Assembly: GCA_903834515.1 (NCBI GenBank)
Contig: CAILJM010000019.1
Location: 22,020-86,019, forward strand
Source of the DNA: an uncultured Actinomycetes bacterium
Lineage (GTDB): Bacteria; Actinomycetota; Actinomycetes; Nanopelagicales; Nanopelagicaceae
DNA: 64,000 nt
Direction of reading: 5' to 3'
Made by a program: the position numbers and the translations under genes. A model generated the notes under the pieces. The model ran no database searches, was not told the DNA's origin, and worked only from the letters and a program-made list of their open reading frames with translations. Shown here one piece after another: positions 47,734-56,532 of the stretch (position 1 is its first letter; each line of letters begins with the position of its first letter).

Positions 47734-49029
47734 TCAACCCTCAATTCGTTCAATGATCAGCGGTAATCGTTCAACCTTCTCACCAGAATCTGAAATTCTC
47801 GCTGATCCTTCTAGAATTTCTAGCGCACGTTCGAATCTTGCCGGCTCATCTGTATGAAGTGTGTAAAGCGGAGTTCCTGCGCTGACCTGCTGACCTGGCT
47901 TGGCATGAATCTCTATTCCCGCACCCGCTTGCACTGCCTCGCCCTGACGCGAACGTCCTGCACCAAGACGCCAAGCAGCGACACCAACCTTCATGGCATC
48001 CATTGCAATGAGCTCGCCGGTCTTTGCCGCGAGCACTACATGGGTCTCCTTCGCCGTGGGAAGTTTTGCATCTGGATCTCCGCCTTGAGCCGAGATCATT
48101 CGGCGCCAATGATCCATAGCCGCGCCGTTCTTCAGCGCATCTGCCGGATCCATAAGGGGAGTTATCTTTGCGGCATCGAGCATCTCTCTGGCAAGGATGA
48201 GAGTGAGTTCAACTACGTCAGTTGGCCCGCCGCCCGCGAGTACTTCAATGGATTCACGCACCTCAAGAGCATTTCCAGCGGTGAGGCCCAATGGAACATC
48301 CATTGCAGTAATGAGGGCCGTTGTCTTTACGCCAGCGCGAGTTCCGAGTTCGACCATAACCTTCGCTAATTCCCGTGCTTTCAGTGGGTCGCTCATAAAA
48401 GCGCCACTTCCGGTCTTTACGTCGAGCACAAGCGCCGACGTACCTTCGGCGATCTTCTTGCTCATGATGCTTGAGGCGATCAATGGGATCGCTTCGACAG
48501 TTGCAGTGACATCGCGAAGGGCATAAAGCTTTTTATCCGCTGGTGCTAATCCTGCGCCAGCTGCACAAATTACGGCGCCGACATCTTGAAGAACTTTGAG
48601 CATCTCATCATTGGAAAGTGAAGCGCGCCAACCTGGAATCGATTCCAACTTATCGAGAGTGCCGCCGGTATGGCCAAGGCCGCGACCAGATAATTGAGGA
48701 ACAGCGCCACCGCAGGCAGCGACAAGTGGTGCAAGGGGGAGCGTTATCTTGTCACCGACGCCACCGGTCGAGTGTTTATCGGCGGTTGGTCGTGAAATTG
48801 CAGACCAATTCATTCGCTCGCCCGAATTGATCATTGCATCTGTCCAGCGAGAGATTTCGCGCGAGTTCATGCCATTAAGCAGTATCGCCATAAGTAGTGC
48901 TGACATCTGTTCATCTGCAACAACTCCACGAGTGTATGCATCGATCACCCAATCAATTTGGGGATCGGTTAATTCATTTCGATCGCGCTTGGCACTGATG
49001 ATCTCAACTGCTGCAAATTTCTCACTCAT
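47734..49029 (-). CDS. deoA: Thymidine (pyrimidine-nucleoside) phosphorylase
   Basis: Splits thymidine or deoxyuridine with phosphate into the base and deoxyribose-1-phosphate. The 431 residues have the family signature [19 protein letters not shown], the [18 protein letters not shown] segment and the TGSGAFM region. Its ATG overlaps the cdd stop (ATGA). Deoxyribose-1-phosphate would be channelled to DeoC after isomerisation; no phosphopentomutase gene is in the window. Confidence 0.95.
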   Translation of the reverse strand: MSEKFAAVEIISAKRDRNELTDPQIDWVIDAYTRGVVADEQMSALLMAILLNGMNSREISRWTDAMINSGERMNWSAISRPTADKHSTGGVGDKITLPLAPLVAACGGAVPQLSGRGLGHTGGTLDKLESIPGWRASLSNDEMLKVLQDVGAVICAAGAGLAPADKKLYALRDVTATVEAIPLIASSIMSKKIAEGTSALVLDVKTGSGAFMSDPLKARELAKVMVELGTRAGVKTTALITAMDVPLGLTAGNALEVRESIEVLAGGGPTDVVELTLILAREMLDAAKITPLMDPADALKNGAAMDHWRRMISAQGGDPDAKLPTAKETHVVLAAKTGELIAMDAMKVGVAAWRLGAGRSRQGEAVQAGAGIEIHAKPGQQVSAGTPLYTLHTDEPARFERALEILEGSARISDSGEKVERLPLIIERIEG

Positions 49030-49418
49030 GACGAGAGGTTATCTGGTCCGAAGGCCCAAGGAAGAATAACTGACATAGGAGTTGGACCATCAGGAGTCAT
49101 AAGCAATAAGTCGTTACCGCCGTGCTCGAAGAGAAGTTGGCGACAACGCCCACAAGGAGAGAGAAATTCTCCATTGCTATCCACACAGACTGCAGCAATG
49201 AGTCGGCCGCCACCACTGGCGATGAGGTTGGAGACGAGACCGCATTCGGCGCAGAGTCCTAAGCCATATGAGGCATTTTCAACATTACATCCAGAGACGA
49301 TGCGGCCATCATCGACTAGCGCCGCGACACCCACAGGGAATTTTGAATAGGGAGCGTAAGCGTTCAGCATGATCGCCTTCGCCTCGAGATGAAGGCGATC
49401 CCAATCGATCGTAATCAC
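49026..49418 (-). CDS. cdd: Cytidine deaminase
   Basis: Zinc-dependent deaminase of cytidine and deoxycytidine, 130 residues, the small tetrameric type. The catalytic CAE is in GLCAECGLVSN and the two other zinc cysteines in LSPCGRCRQLL. The GTG start at 49418 overlaps the stop of the upstream permease gene by one base (TAGTG). Part of the nucleoside import and catabolism operon. Confidence 0.95.
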   Translation of the reverse strand: MITIDWDRLHLEAKAIMLNAYAPYSKFPVGVAALVDDGRIVSGCNVENASYGLGLCAECGLVSNLIASGGGRLIAAVCVDSNGEFLSPCGRCRQLLFEHGGNDLLLMTPDGPTPMSVILPWAFGPDNLSS

Positions 49419-50698
49419 TAGTGAGAACCTCCGCGGCTGTAATGAATACCGTCAGCTTTCGGCGCACGAACACGTCCGACTAATCCCGAGACTGCGATAA
49501 TCGTTGCTACATAAGGAATCATCAACATGAATTCTGATGGAATCGATACGCCGATAATCGAGAGCGTGCCTTGCAAGTTATCGGCAAAGCCAAAGAGGAG
49601 AGCGGCGCTTACGGCGCCCATTGGTGTCCACTTTCCGAAAATAAGGGCAGCAAGTGCAATAAAGCCAGCCCCTGCTGTCATCTCTTTGCCGAAGCTACCC
49701 ACTGAACCGATTGTGAAGTACGCACCACCAAGTCCTGAGACTAAGCCAGCAATCAGAACATTTCGGAAGCGAAGTTTATTTACATCGATACCGACGCTAT
49801 CTGCCGCAGTTGGGTGTTCGCCAACTGAACGAGTTCGCAGGCCCCACTTGGTTTTAAAGAGTGAATAGGTAATGAGTGAGACGATCAGATACATCAGATA
49901 AACAATGATCGTCTGATTAAAGAAGATTGGGCCAAGGATAGGGAGTTTCCCCAGTAACGGAATTTCGATATGCGAAAAGGATGGACCAGAGTTCCATGTG
50001 CTTTGATAAGGAATTAGCAATTTCTTATATAAGAAATCTGTGAGGCCAATAACCAGAACATTGAGAACAAAGCCCAGAATTACTTGGTCCACTGAGAACT
50101 TAATCGCAAATGTTGCGAGTAAGAGCGAGATGAGTGCCCCTGCAAGTGGTGCTACGAGCAACCCCCAGGTTGTTTTGTGAGTCAAACTTGCCACGACGCC
50201 CGATGCGAATGCACCAGCAAGGAGTTGGCCTTCAATTGCAATATTGATAACGCCAGAGCGTTCGCAGAGCAAGCCGGACATCGATCCGAAGACCAATGGG
50301 ACGGCGAGCAGGAGGCTTCCTTGCAGCATGCCTGTGAGTGGAATGAATTTTCCAGCGGCAGCCCAGCAGAGGAATCCCATCATGAGCGCAACACCGGCGA
50401 TTGCTGTCCCGGCAGCGGGGCTCTTCTTGCCACGGATCAGAAAGAGACCACCGACCGCTCCAATCACAGCAAGGAGTGAGAAAAGATAGGCCCCATTCTG
50501 GGAACCGATAACCCATTTATGAATGAGTACCCACTCATTGCCGAGAGTGAAACCAAAGGTGGTTGGGTCATTGTGGGAGTTGTTCAAGCCAAATGAGGCA
50601 AACTCAAAGATCGCAATAACTAAGAGGACGGTGAGCAAGCCAATTTGGCGACGCTGTGTCGCGGTGAAGGATTTGAGCGAAAGCATTATCCGTTCCAT
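49418..50698 (-). CDS. Nucleoside ABC transporter permease (second)
   Basis: Branched-chain-amino-acid-type permease (RbsC/BPD class) with 426 residues and about ten transmembrane helices. The segments GLLCERSGVINIAIEGQLLAGAFASG and SVGEHPTAADSVGIDVNKLRFRNVLIAG are typical of permeases paired with BMP binding proteins (NupQ/YufQ type). It overlaps the first permease by 13 bases and precedes cdd, which supports nucleosides as the substrate. Confidence 0.92.
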   Translation of the reverse strand: MERIMLSLKSFTATQRRQIGLLTVLLVIAIFEFASFGLNNSHNDPTTFGFTLGNEWVLIHKWVIGSQNGAYLFSLLAVIGAVGGLFLIRGKKSPAAGTAIAGVALMMGFLCWAAAGKFIPLTGMLQGSLLLAVPLVFGSMSGLLCERSGVINIAIEGQLLAGAFASGVVASLTHKTTWGLLVAPLAGALISLLLATFAIKFSVDQVILGFVLNVLVIGLTDFLYKKLLIPYQSTWNSGPSFSHIEIPLLGKLPILGPIFFNQTIIVYLMYLIVSLITYSLFKTKWGLRTRSVGEHPTAADSVGIDVNKLRFRNVLIAGLVSGLGGAYFTIGSVGSFGKEMTAGAGFIALAALIFGKWTPMGAVSAALLFGFADNLQGTLSIIGVSIPSEFMLMIPYVATIIAVSGLVGRVRAPKADGIHYSRGGSH

Positions 50699-51858
50699 CC
50701 TTTCGACGTCATTGCATCTTGGGTTTTGAGATTTTTGATTCTAAAAATAAAGCGCACGAGTGTTGGTGCAGCGATGAAGAGGACTATGAGAGCCTGAATA
50801 ACTAGAACGATATCAAGCGGCGTGGTGGTGTTTGCCTGCATAGTTCGACCGCCAGTGCGAAGTGCACCGAAGAGTAAGGCGGCGAAGACAGTTCCGAGCG
50901 GCTTTGCTCGACCAAGAAGTGCAACTGTGATCGCGTCGAATCCGAAGTTACCTGCGATATCTGCGGTAAGGGCATATTCGCTTCCAAGAACATGCACAGC
51001 ACCGCCCAATCCGGCGAGCGCTCCACACAGTGCCATTGTGGCTACAGTGACATAGCCAACTGAGATTCCTGCCGTCTTTGCAGCTGAGGCATTTGCGCCG
51101 ACTGCTCGGAATTGAAATCCGATTGTCGTGCGATTGAGTAACCACCAGACGAAGTAGGCGGCTGCAAGGGCAATCAATATTCCAGCATGCAGACGGAAGT
51201 TTGCTCCTGCAAGATGAGGTAGATGTGAACTTGGAACAACTTCTGGCGCAATCGGATCGATACGTCCATGGCGGAGGAAGGTGGTGGTTTTCAAGATCCA
51301 GAGAATAAAGAAGCCGGCGATGTAGTTCATCATGATTGTGACGATAACTTCATGCGCACCAGTCTTCGCCTTGAGAAGACCAACAACGCCACCCCAAAGA
51401 GCAGCACTTACTACACCTGCAAGGAGTGCAAGCAGTACGTGAAGAACTGGCGTATATGCAAAGTGGAAACCTACATATGAAGCAGCAATCGCTCCGAAAA
51501 TAAATTGACCTTGTGCACCAATATTAAAAAGTCCAGATTGAAATGCGAGCGCGACAGCTAATCCGGTAAGAATCAGGGGAGTGGCCGTGACGATGGTTTC
51601 AGAGAGTGGGTATAGCCCCTGAAGAAATCCGTGACCATGAGCCAAGTTGGGATCATAGATAGACCCTTGAAAGAGAGCTAAGTAAGCATTTCCAACTGTC
51701 GAAAGCGCCGTCGAAATAAACTTTCCTGGCGACGACGCGAGTTTGAGAACCTTGGAATCTGAAAATGCAATAACGAATCCGGAGATGATAAATGCAAGAA
51801 TAAATGAGAGCGCCGGTAAGAGCGCAGAGCCAAGAATTCGATCGACTATTCTCTTCAT
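50686..51858 (-). CDS. Nucleoside ABC transporter permease (first)
   Basis: The other permease of the same importer, 390 residues, about nine transmembrane helices (NupP/YufP type). Conserved segments are LAVALAFQSGLFNIGAQGQFIFG and FQFRAVGANASAAKTAGISVG. The ATG overlaps the stop of the ATPase gene (ATGA). Confidence 0.92.
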   Translation of the reverse strand: MKRIVDRILGSALLPALSFILAFIISGFVIAFSDSKVLKLASSPGKFISTALSTVGNAYLALFQGSIYDPNLAHGHGFLQGLYPLSETIVTATPLILTGLAVALAFQSGLFNIGAQGQFIFGAIAASYVGFHFAYTPVLHVLLALLAGVVSAALWGGVVGLLKAKTGAHEVIVTIMMNYIAGFFILWILKTTTFLRHGRIDPIAPEVVPSSHLPHLAGANFRLHAGILIALAAAYFVWWLLNRTTIGFQFRAVGANASAAKTAGISVGYVTVATMALCGALAGLGGAVHVLGSEYALTADIAGNFGFDAITVALLGRAKPLGTVFAALLFGALRTGGRTMQANTTTPLDIVLVIQALIVLFIAAPTLVRFIFRIKNLKTQDAMTSKGWNG

Positions 51859-53354
51859 TCTGCAACTCCTGCCATGAGTAGGCCGAGTTTCTCACGGCTC
51901 ACATTTGAATCCACTATCGCGAGAATTTTTCCTGCGTACATCACAGCTATTCGGTCGGCGAGTGCAAGTACTTCATCAAGTTCTGTACTAAATAAAAGAA
52001 CTGCCCGACCGGCATCGCGTTCGGCGAGTATTCGTTCGTGAACGAATTCGATTGAGCCCACGTCGAGGCCTCGGGTGGGCTGGGATGCGACAAGCAATTG
52101 AACAGGACGCGATAACTCGCGAGCGAGTACTACCTTCTGTTTATTTCCACCTGAAAGAGATGAGGCTGGATCCTTAACGGATTGCGCGCGGATATCAAAC
52201 TCTTTTGCCTTGAGTTCCGCATCGGCTACTACCGCGCGAGGAGAGAGTGAAATCCCTTTTGCGAATGGTTTTTCCCGATGAGTATCGAGAATCAAGTTAT
52301 CTGCGATTGAAAATGTCGCAATGAGTCCATCATCTTCGCGAGATTCAGGGATGAAGGCGATACCTTCGTGAAGGGATTGGTGAACAGATAAGCCCTTGAT
52401 CTCTTTGCCACCGAGTGAAATTGACCCGTGTACATGATCTTCCAGATTAATAATGGCTTGAGCGAGTTCTGATTGGCCATTGCCTTGTACGCCGGCAATT
52501 GCCAGAACTTCACCGCCACGAACCTCAAAACTCACATCCTTGACGAGCCCTCTGCCCGATGGATCGGAAACAGTTAGCCCATCGACTTTGAGGATTACCT
52601 CTTTTATCTCGTGCGCAGTCTTATCTGGGGCAAGATTGACTTCACGGCCCACCATCAGAGAAGCGAGCTCTTCTTGCGAGGCCGATGGCTCAGCGCTACC
52701 GACCACTTTTCCACGCCGGATGACGCTGATGCGATCAGCGAGCGCTTTAACTTCCCGCAGCTTGTGCGAAATAAAGATAATTGAGGTTCCCTGAGAGCGA
52801 AGTCGCTTTACGACCTCTAGCAGTTCATCGGTCTCTTGAGGAGTAAGTACTGCGGTGGGCTCGTCCAAGATAAGAATTTTTGCGTCATACATGAGAGCTT
52901 TTAAGATTTCAACACGTTGCTGGACGCCAACGGGGAGGTTCTCAATGAGGGCATCCGGATCAATGTGGAAACCAAAATCCGCTGCAAGTGCCAAAAGTTT
53001 TTCCCGAGCTTTAGTGAGATCTAATTTTCCGAATTTAGAAGTAGCTTCGTGACCTAAGACAATATTTTCCAGAACCGTGAAGACCGGAATAAGCATGAAA
53101 TGCTGGTGCACCATTCCGATACCAGCAGCCAGTGCGTCACTTGGCTCGTTAATCGTGATCACTTCACCATTAACGCGTATTTCTCCTGAATCGGGTTTAA
53201 GTAAGCCATAGACAATATTCATGAGTGTGGATTTACCCGCACCATTTTCGCCAAGGATTGCCAGAATCTCGCCATCATTCACTAGTAGATCGATGGAATC
53301 ATTCGCAACGAGGGATCCGAAACTCTTGGTAATGCCTTTGAGTTCGAGTGACAC
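51855..53354 (-). CDS. Nucleoside ABC transporter ATPase (two-domain)
   Basis: A 499-residue protein with two nucleotide-binding domains. The first has Walker A GENGAGKST, signature region LPVGVQQRVEI and Walker B ILILDEPTAVLTP. The second has a degenerate Walker A (GVQGNGQSEL), signature LSGGNKQKVVLARE and ASQPTRGLDVG, typical of sugar and nucleoside importers of the RbsA/YufO type. The start is GTG at 53354, with AAGGG about 9 nt upstream. It is separated from the binding-protein gene by a strong terminator hairpin. Confidence 0.93.
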   Translation of the reverse strand: MSLELKGITKSFGSLVANDSIDLLVNDGEILAILGENGAGKSTLMNIVYGLLKPDSGEIRVNGEVITINEPSDALAAGIGMVHQHFMLIPVFTVLENIVLGHEATSKFGKLDLTKAREKLLALAADFGFHIDPDALIENLPVGVQQRVEILKALMYDAKILILDEPTAVLTPQETDELLEVVKRLRSQGTSIIFISHKLREVKALADRISVIRRGKVVGSAEPSASQEELASLMVGREVNLAPDKTAHEIKEVILKVDGLTVSDPSGRGLVKDVSFEVRGGEVLAIAGVQGNGQSELAQAIINLEDHVHGSISLGGKEIKGLSVHQSLHEGIAFIPESREDDGLIATFSIADNLILDTHREKPFAKGISLSPRAVVADAELKAKEFDIRAQSVKDPASSLSGGNKQKVVLARELSRPVQLLVASQPTRGLDVGSIEFVHERILAERDAGRAVLLFSTELDEVLALADRIAVMYAGKILAIVDSNVSREKLGLLMAGVAE

Positions 53355-53443
53355 GTATCAACCCTTCATCATTGAAAGTGCACGCCTTGCACTTAGATAT
53401 CTAACTGCCTCTAATGTAATCATAAACCCATCGTGAGATAAAA

Positions 53444-53475
53444 AATACGGGGACCTCGTGAGAGGTCCCCGTATT
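53444..53475 (-). terminator. Rho-independent terminator between binding protein and ATPase genes
   Basis: A perfect 14-bp stem (53444-53457 with 53462-53475) closes a 4-nt loop. On the minus strand it is followed by T at 53445-53440, giving a run of six. It lies 21 bases after the binding-protein stop and 90 bases before the ATPase start. Partial readthrough would make the binding protein more abundant than the membrane components. Confidence 0.88.
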
Positions 53476-53496
53476 ACTACTGCTTTACTGCTGATA

Positions 53497-54549
53497 TTAC
53501 TTAGCTGAGAGCGTACCTGAAGCGATCTTCTGTCCGATGACCTTGACGTCTAGTTGTAGACGTGAAGAGACCTTTGAAGAGAAGTCGTGAAGAGGTGCGA
53601 TTGAAACGCCCTTGTTAGCCAAGGTTCCAACGTATGCCTTGTTAGTGAATTGGCCCTTTGCAGTGTCAACGATTGCTGACTTAACCGCAGCGCCAAGACC
53701 CTTTGCAACTGTTGTAAGGAGTACTGATGCATATTGTGGAGCTGCGTAGTAACCATCAGTATCAACCCAGACAGTGACTGACTTGCCGCTCTTGAGTGAC
53801 TGACCAGCAGTTGCAGCGCCGAGGCCACCTGCTACAGGCATGATTACATCTGCGCCCTGCTGTTCAAAGCCCTGTGAAAGCTGGAGAGCCTTGTTTGTTG
53901 AGCTGAAGTCACCAACGAAAGTTCCTGCTGATGGCTTTGCTGGATCCCAGCCAAGAACCTTTACGTTCTTGCCCTTTACCTTGTTGTAGTAAGCAACACC
54001 CTTAGCAAATCCATCCATGAAGATGGTCACTGTTGGGTATGGAGCTCCACCGTAGGTAGCAACGATGCCGGTCTTTGAATATCCAGCTGCGAGGTAACCA
54101 GCCTGGAATGCCGCTTCGTTAGTTGCGAAGGTAAGACCCTTGACGTTTGCAACTGGGTTACATACTGAGTAGTCAGCGTTGCAATCAAGTGCTGCATCAT
54201 CGACAACAGCGAACTTAACTGTTGGGTTTGCCTTTGCAGCCTTTACGATCTCTGAACTGATTGAGAATCCAACACCGATAATGATTGCACACTTCTGATC
54301 AATGAACTTCTTGATATTTGGTGCGTAATCTGCAGCAGATGAAGATGGAAGATATGAAACGGTAGCTACGTTTGAAGCAGCCTGCGCGCCAGCCCATGAA
54401 CCAGCGTTGAATGAGTGATCATCCACTCCGCCTGTATCGAGAACTACGCATGCTTTGATCTTTGCAGCATTTGATGCTGGTGCAACAGCTACGCCAGCAA
54501 CGAGTGTTGCTGCAGCAAGTAGCGTTACGAGCTTGATTGTCTTCTTCAA
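53497..54549 (-). CDS. BMP-family nucleoside-binding protein
   Basis: Substrate-binding protein of the nucleoside importer, 350 residues from the chosen start. After a signal peptide (KKTIKLVTLLAAATLVAGVA) the mature protein contains the BMP-family signatures DTGGVDDHSFNAGSWAG and VGVGFSISSEIVKAAKANP. The presumed cleavage after PASNA lacks a lipobox cysteine, unusual for a Gram-positive binding protein. I place the start at TTG 54549 because AGGAGG (54562-54557) is exactly 7 nt upstream; the ATG at 54576 would put the ribosome site inside the gene and add GDPSGGNI before the signal peptide. Confidence 0.93.
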   Translation of the reverse strand: MKKTIKLVTLLAAATLVAGVAVAPASNAAKIKACVVLDTGGVDDHSFNAGSWAGAQAASNVATVSYLPSSSAADYAPNIKKFIDQKCAIIIGVGFSISSEIVKAAKANPTVKFAVVDDAALDCNADYSVCNPVANVKGLTFATNEAAFQAGYLAAGYSKTGIVATYGGAPYPTVTIFMDGFAKGVAYYNKVKGKNVKVLGWDPAKPSAGTFVGDFSSTNKALQLSQGFEQQGADVIMPVAGGLGAATAGQSLKSGKSVTVWVDTDGYYAAPQYASVLLTTVAKGLGAAVKSAIVDTAKGQFTNKAYVGTLANKGVSIAPLHDFSSKVSSRLQLDVKVIGQKIASGTLSAK

Positions 54550-54556
54550 GATATTT

Positions 54557-54562
54557 CCTCCT
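54557..54562 (-). promoter_or_regulatory. Shine-Dalgarno AGGAGG that decides the BMP start
   Basis: Perfect AGGAGG 7 nt upstream of TTG 54549. It is one of the few perfect ribosome sites in the window, at a gene expected to be highly expressed. Confidence 0.8.
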
Positions 54563-54601
54563 GAGGGATCCCCCATCGATTGGGAGAAGGTAGTGGCTCA
54601 A

Positions 54602-54620
54602 TAATAATGAGTATTTATTA
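54602..54620. repeat. Inverted repeat TAATAA-N7-TTATTA upstream of the nucleoside operon
   Basis: Perfect 6-base arms in the BMP promoter region. A minus-strand TATTAT (54606-54601) that matches TATAAT at five of six positions overlaps it, so a regulator bound here could block transcription. Confidence 0.4.
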
Positions 54621-54765
54621 CCAGGCTGTAACGAATTTCAGCCGTAAAAGGCCTTGAAGGCGATTGAACTCTCAATCTCGGCTTGATACTCAGGCTGAAA
54701 TGATCGAATTCGCGCCCTGTACAGGCGTTGATGTAATCTTCGCAGGCTGCTTAACCGATAGCCCT

Positions 54766-54850
54766 GGCGGGTTGCCCGAGCGGCCAATGGGAGGGGACTG
54801 TAAATCCCCCGGCTCTGCCTTCGAAGGTTCAAATCCTTCACCCGCCACCA
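54766..54850 (+). tRNA. tRNA-Tyr (anticodon GTA)
   Basis: The acceptor stem GGCGGGT (54766-54772) pairs with ACCCGCC (54840-54846), followed by A and an encoded CCA. The anticodon stem GGGGA/TCCCC closes the loop CTGTAAA with anticodon GTA at 54800-54802. There is a long class II variable arm, as in bacterial tRNA-Tyr. Confidence 0.96.
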
Positions 54851-54930
54851 TAAAATTTCCAATTTTTGCTGCCTTTGTCTGTACTGTGACGCCAATATTT
54901 CAATAGAGAGATCGAAAGATCCCGAGCAAA

Positions 54931-56001
54931 GTGACGGACATGAAAAAGCGATTGCAATCTTATTCGGCTAACATTTTGTTCATTTGGTCAGCCATTTTAA
55001 TTTTTCATAGCAATCGTTACTACGTTGGGTTTTTATCCCACGATACCCAGGTGGCCCTATTCTCTCTAGGCGTTACTTACTCAGCGCTCGGGCTCCTCTA
55101 TTTTGTGGCCATCCCTGACCGTTTTCTTGAAACTTCGAAGGGGTTACTTCTCTTCAAGGCGCTCAAAAAAGCGGCGAAAATCTTTGTTTACAAAACGGCA
55201 CCGCGGAATCTTGAACATAAAAAAGAAACAATGCAAACACAGGTTGAAACCAAGTTGAATTCAAATGAGAAAAATATTCTACTATTTTCACTTGTCAAAT
55301 TTTTCTTTCTACCTCTGATGATAAATTTTTCAGTAGGCAATTATTTCGATCTTCGATCCAGTTATACGAAATTAATGCATGGCGAGCAAATGCTTTCTAT
55401 TCAAGGATTTAATAACTTTATTTTTCCATTTCTCATAAGTCTCATTTTACTTATTGATACCGCTTATTTTCTCTTCGGATATTCCGTAGAGAGCAAATTA
55501 TTTAAGAATAAAGTTCGTTCGGTTGAATCTACATTCCTTGGCTGGCTCGTTGCTCTTATCTGCTATCCACCTTTTAATGGAATTATCTCAAACTATGTAA
55601 ATTGGTATCCAAATGATTTTAGAACTTTAAGTTCAGAAATTGGAACCTTCGTTTTTCGCATAATTTGTCTTGTCTTTTGGGCAATTTATCTCGCTGCATC
55701 ACTTGCATTGGGTGCCAAGTGTTCAAACCTAACAAATAGAGGAATTGTCAGTCGAGGGCCCTATTCGATTGTTCGTCACCCCGCATATTTAGCTAAGAAT
55801 GTCGCGTGGTGGTTGACAACAATTCCTCTTTTCTTCCATTCGTCCTTCACCATGTGTGTGATCATTTTTCTCTCTACTTTAGTTTGGACTTTTATCTATT
55901 TCATGAGAGCCGTCACCGAAGAGCGCCACTTGATGCAAGATCCCGAATATCGAGAGTATTGCAAAAAAGTTCCCTATAGATTCATCCCGAAGGTTTTCTA
56001 A
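54931..56001 (+). CDS. ICMT/PEMT-like membrane methyltransferase, AT-rich
   Basis: A 356-residue protein with about seven transmembrane helices. The C-terminal domain has the isoprenylcysteine-carboxyl-methyltransferase-like signature RGPYSIVRHPAYLAKN and the EERHL/REYCKKVPYRFIPK segment, as in SAM-dependent membrane methyltransferases of small or lipid substrates. The N-terminal half is extra and not recognised. Its base composition is visibly AT-rich against both neighbours, and it starts 80 bases after the tRNA-Tyr 3' end, which suggests horizontal acquisition. The start may be GTG 54931 or ATG 54940. Confidence 0.8.
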   Translation: MTDMKKRLQSYSANILFIWSAILIFHSNRYYVGFLSHDTQVALFSLGVTYSALGLLYFVAIPDRFLETSKGLLLFKALKKAAKIFVYKTAPRNLEHKKETMQTQVETKLNSNEKNILLFSLVKFFFLPLMINFSVGNYFDLRSSYTKLMHGEQMLSIQGFNNFIFPFLISLILLIDTAYFLFGYSVESKLFKNKVRSVESTFLGWLVALICYPPFNGIISNYVNWYPNDFRTLSSEIGTFVFRIICLVFWAIYLAASLALGAKCSNLTNRGIVSRGPYSIVRHPAYLAKNVAWWLTTIPLFFHSSFTMCVIIFLSTLVWTFIYFMRAVTEERHLMQDPEYREYCKKVPYRFIPKVF

Positions 56002-56029
56002 TTTTCGAAGGCGCAAATTTATTACTTCG

Positions 56030-56425
56030 CTAGGGTAATAAAAATAGTCTTCGTCCCTCAGTCATGATTTCAGCTTCGGACAAATTGGCAATATCTAAGG
56101 TCTCAACCCGCCGTACGCATTCGGCGAGATGAGGATGCCGCTTTCGTAAATAAGAGACGAGATTCGCGACGGCGCTAGCTTTTCCTTTGCCGGACCCTAC
56201 GAGATACAACTCATCGACCTCGCGGATTGCTATCGCTACTCGTTCCGCAAATGCTGGAGAGAGCAACGATCGATCGCGGCCATTAAAGAATTTATTTAAA
56301 ATAGTGCGATATTCAGGATTTATCACATCATCTTCTATGACTAAAGGCGCTGTGTGAGGCTCAACTCCATCGAGCCAGACTCGTGCATGATTTCGCGATA
56401 TGACAACCAATACTTTCCGTTTCAT
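56030..56425 (-). CDS. Small protein with eRF1-domain-like features
   Basis: A 131-residue cytoplasmic protein beginning MKRKVLVVISRNHARVWLDG. The opening strand-plus-Arg-Val-Trp-Leu-Asp pattern and the later LYLVGSGKGKASAVANLVSYL recall bacterial proteins related to eRF1 domain 3 (baeRF-like or translational machinery proteins), but this is a weak resemblance. I place the start at ATG 56425 because GGAGG (56435-56431) is 5 nt upstream; the GTG at 56437 lies over that site. It is convergent with the methyltransferase-like gene and divergent from the CoA-binding gene. Confidence 0.7.
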   Translation of the reverse strand: MKRKVLVVISRNHARVWLDGVEPHTAPLVIEDDVINPEYRTILNKFFNGRDRSLLSPAFAERVAIAIREVDELYLVGSGKGKASAVANLVSYLRKRHPHLAECVRRVETLDIANLSEAEIMTEGRRLFLLP

Positions 56426-56466
56426 GATGACCTCCACTTTGAGGCTACTCCCAAACCCATGGCACG

Positions 56467-56524
56467 GGGTCTCATTTAACGAGTGCTAGTCCTGCTTAGA
56501 AAATAAGTGCTATCTATGAGACCC
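56467..56524. repeat. Inverted and direct repeats in a divergent spacer
   Basis: GGGTCTCAT (56467-56475) and ATGAGACCC (56516-56524) are a perfect 9-base inverted pair, 40 bases apart. Between them AGTGCTA occurs twice in direct orientation (56482-56488, 56506-56512). The spacer separates the eRF1-like gene and the CoA-binding gene. Confidence 0.6.
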
Positions 56525-56532
56525 TTTTGCTC

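Noticed and set aside
46641..47753. Long start of adenosine deaminase at 47753
   Set aside because: It would overlap deoA by 20 bases; ATG 47732 has GAGGG at proper distance.
53497..54576. ATG 54576 as start of the BMP protein
   Set aside because: AGGAGG lies inside this longer frame, 7 nt before TTG 54549, which directly begins the signal peptide.
54638..54895. Minus-strand 85-residue open frame
   Set aside because: It runs across tRNA-Tyr and has a low-complexity basic composition; the tRNA explains the region.
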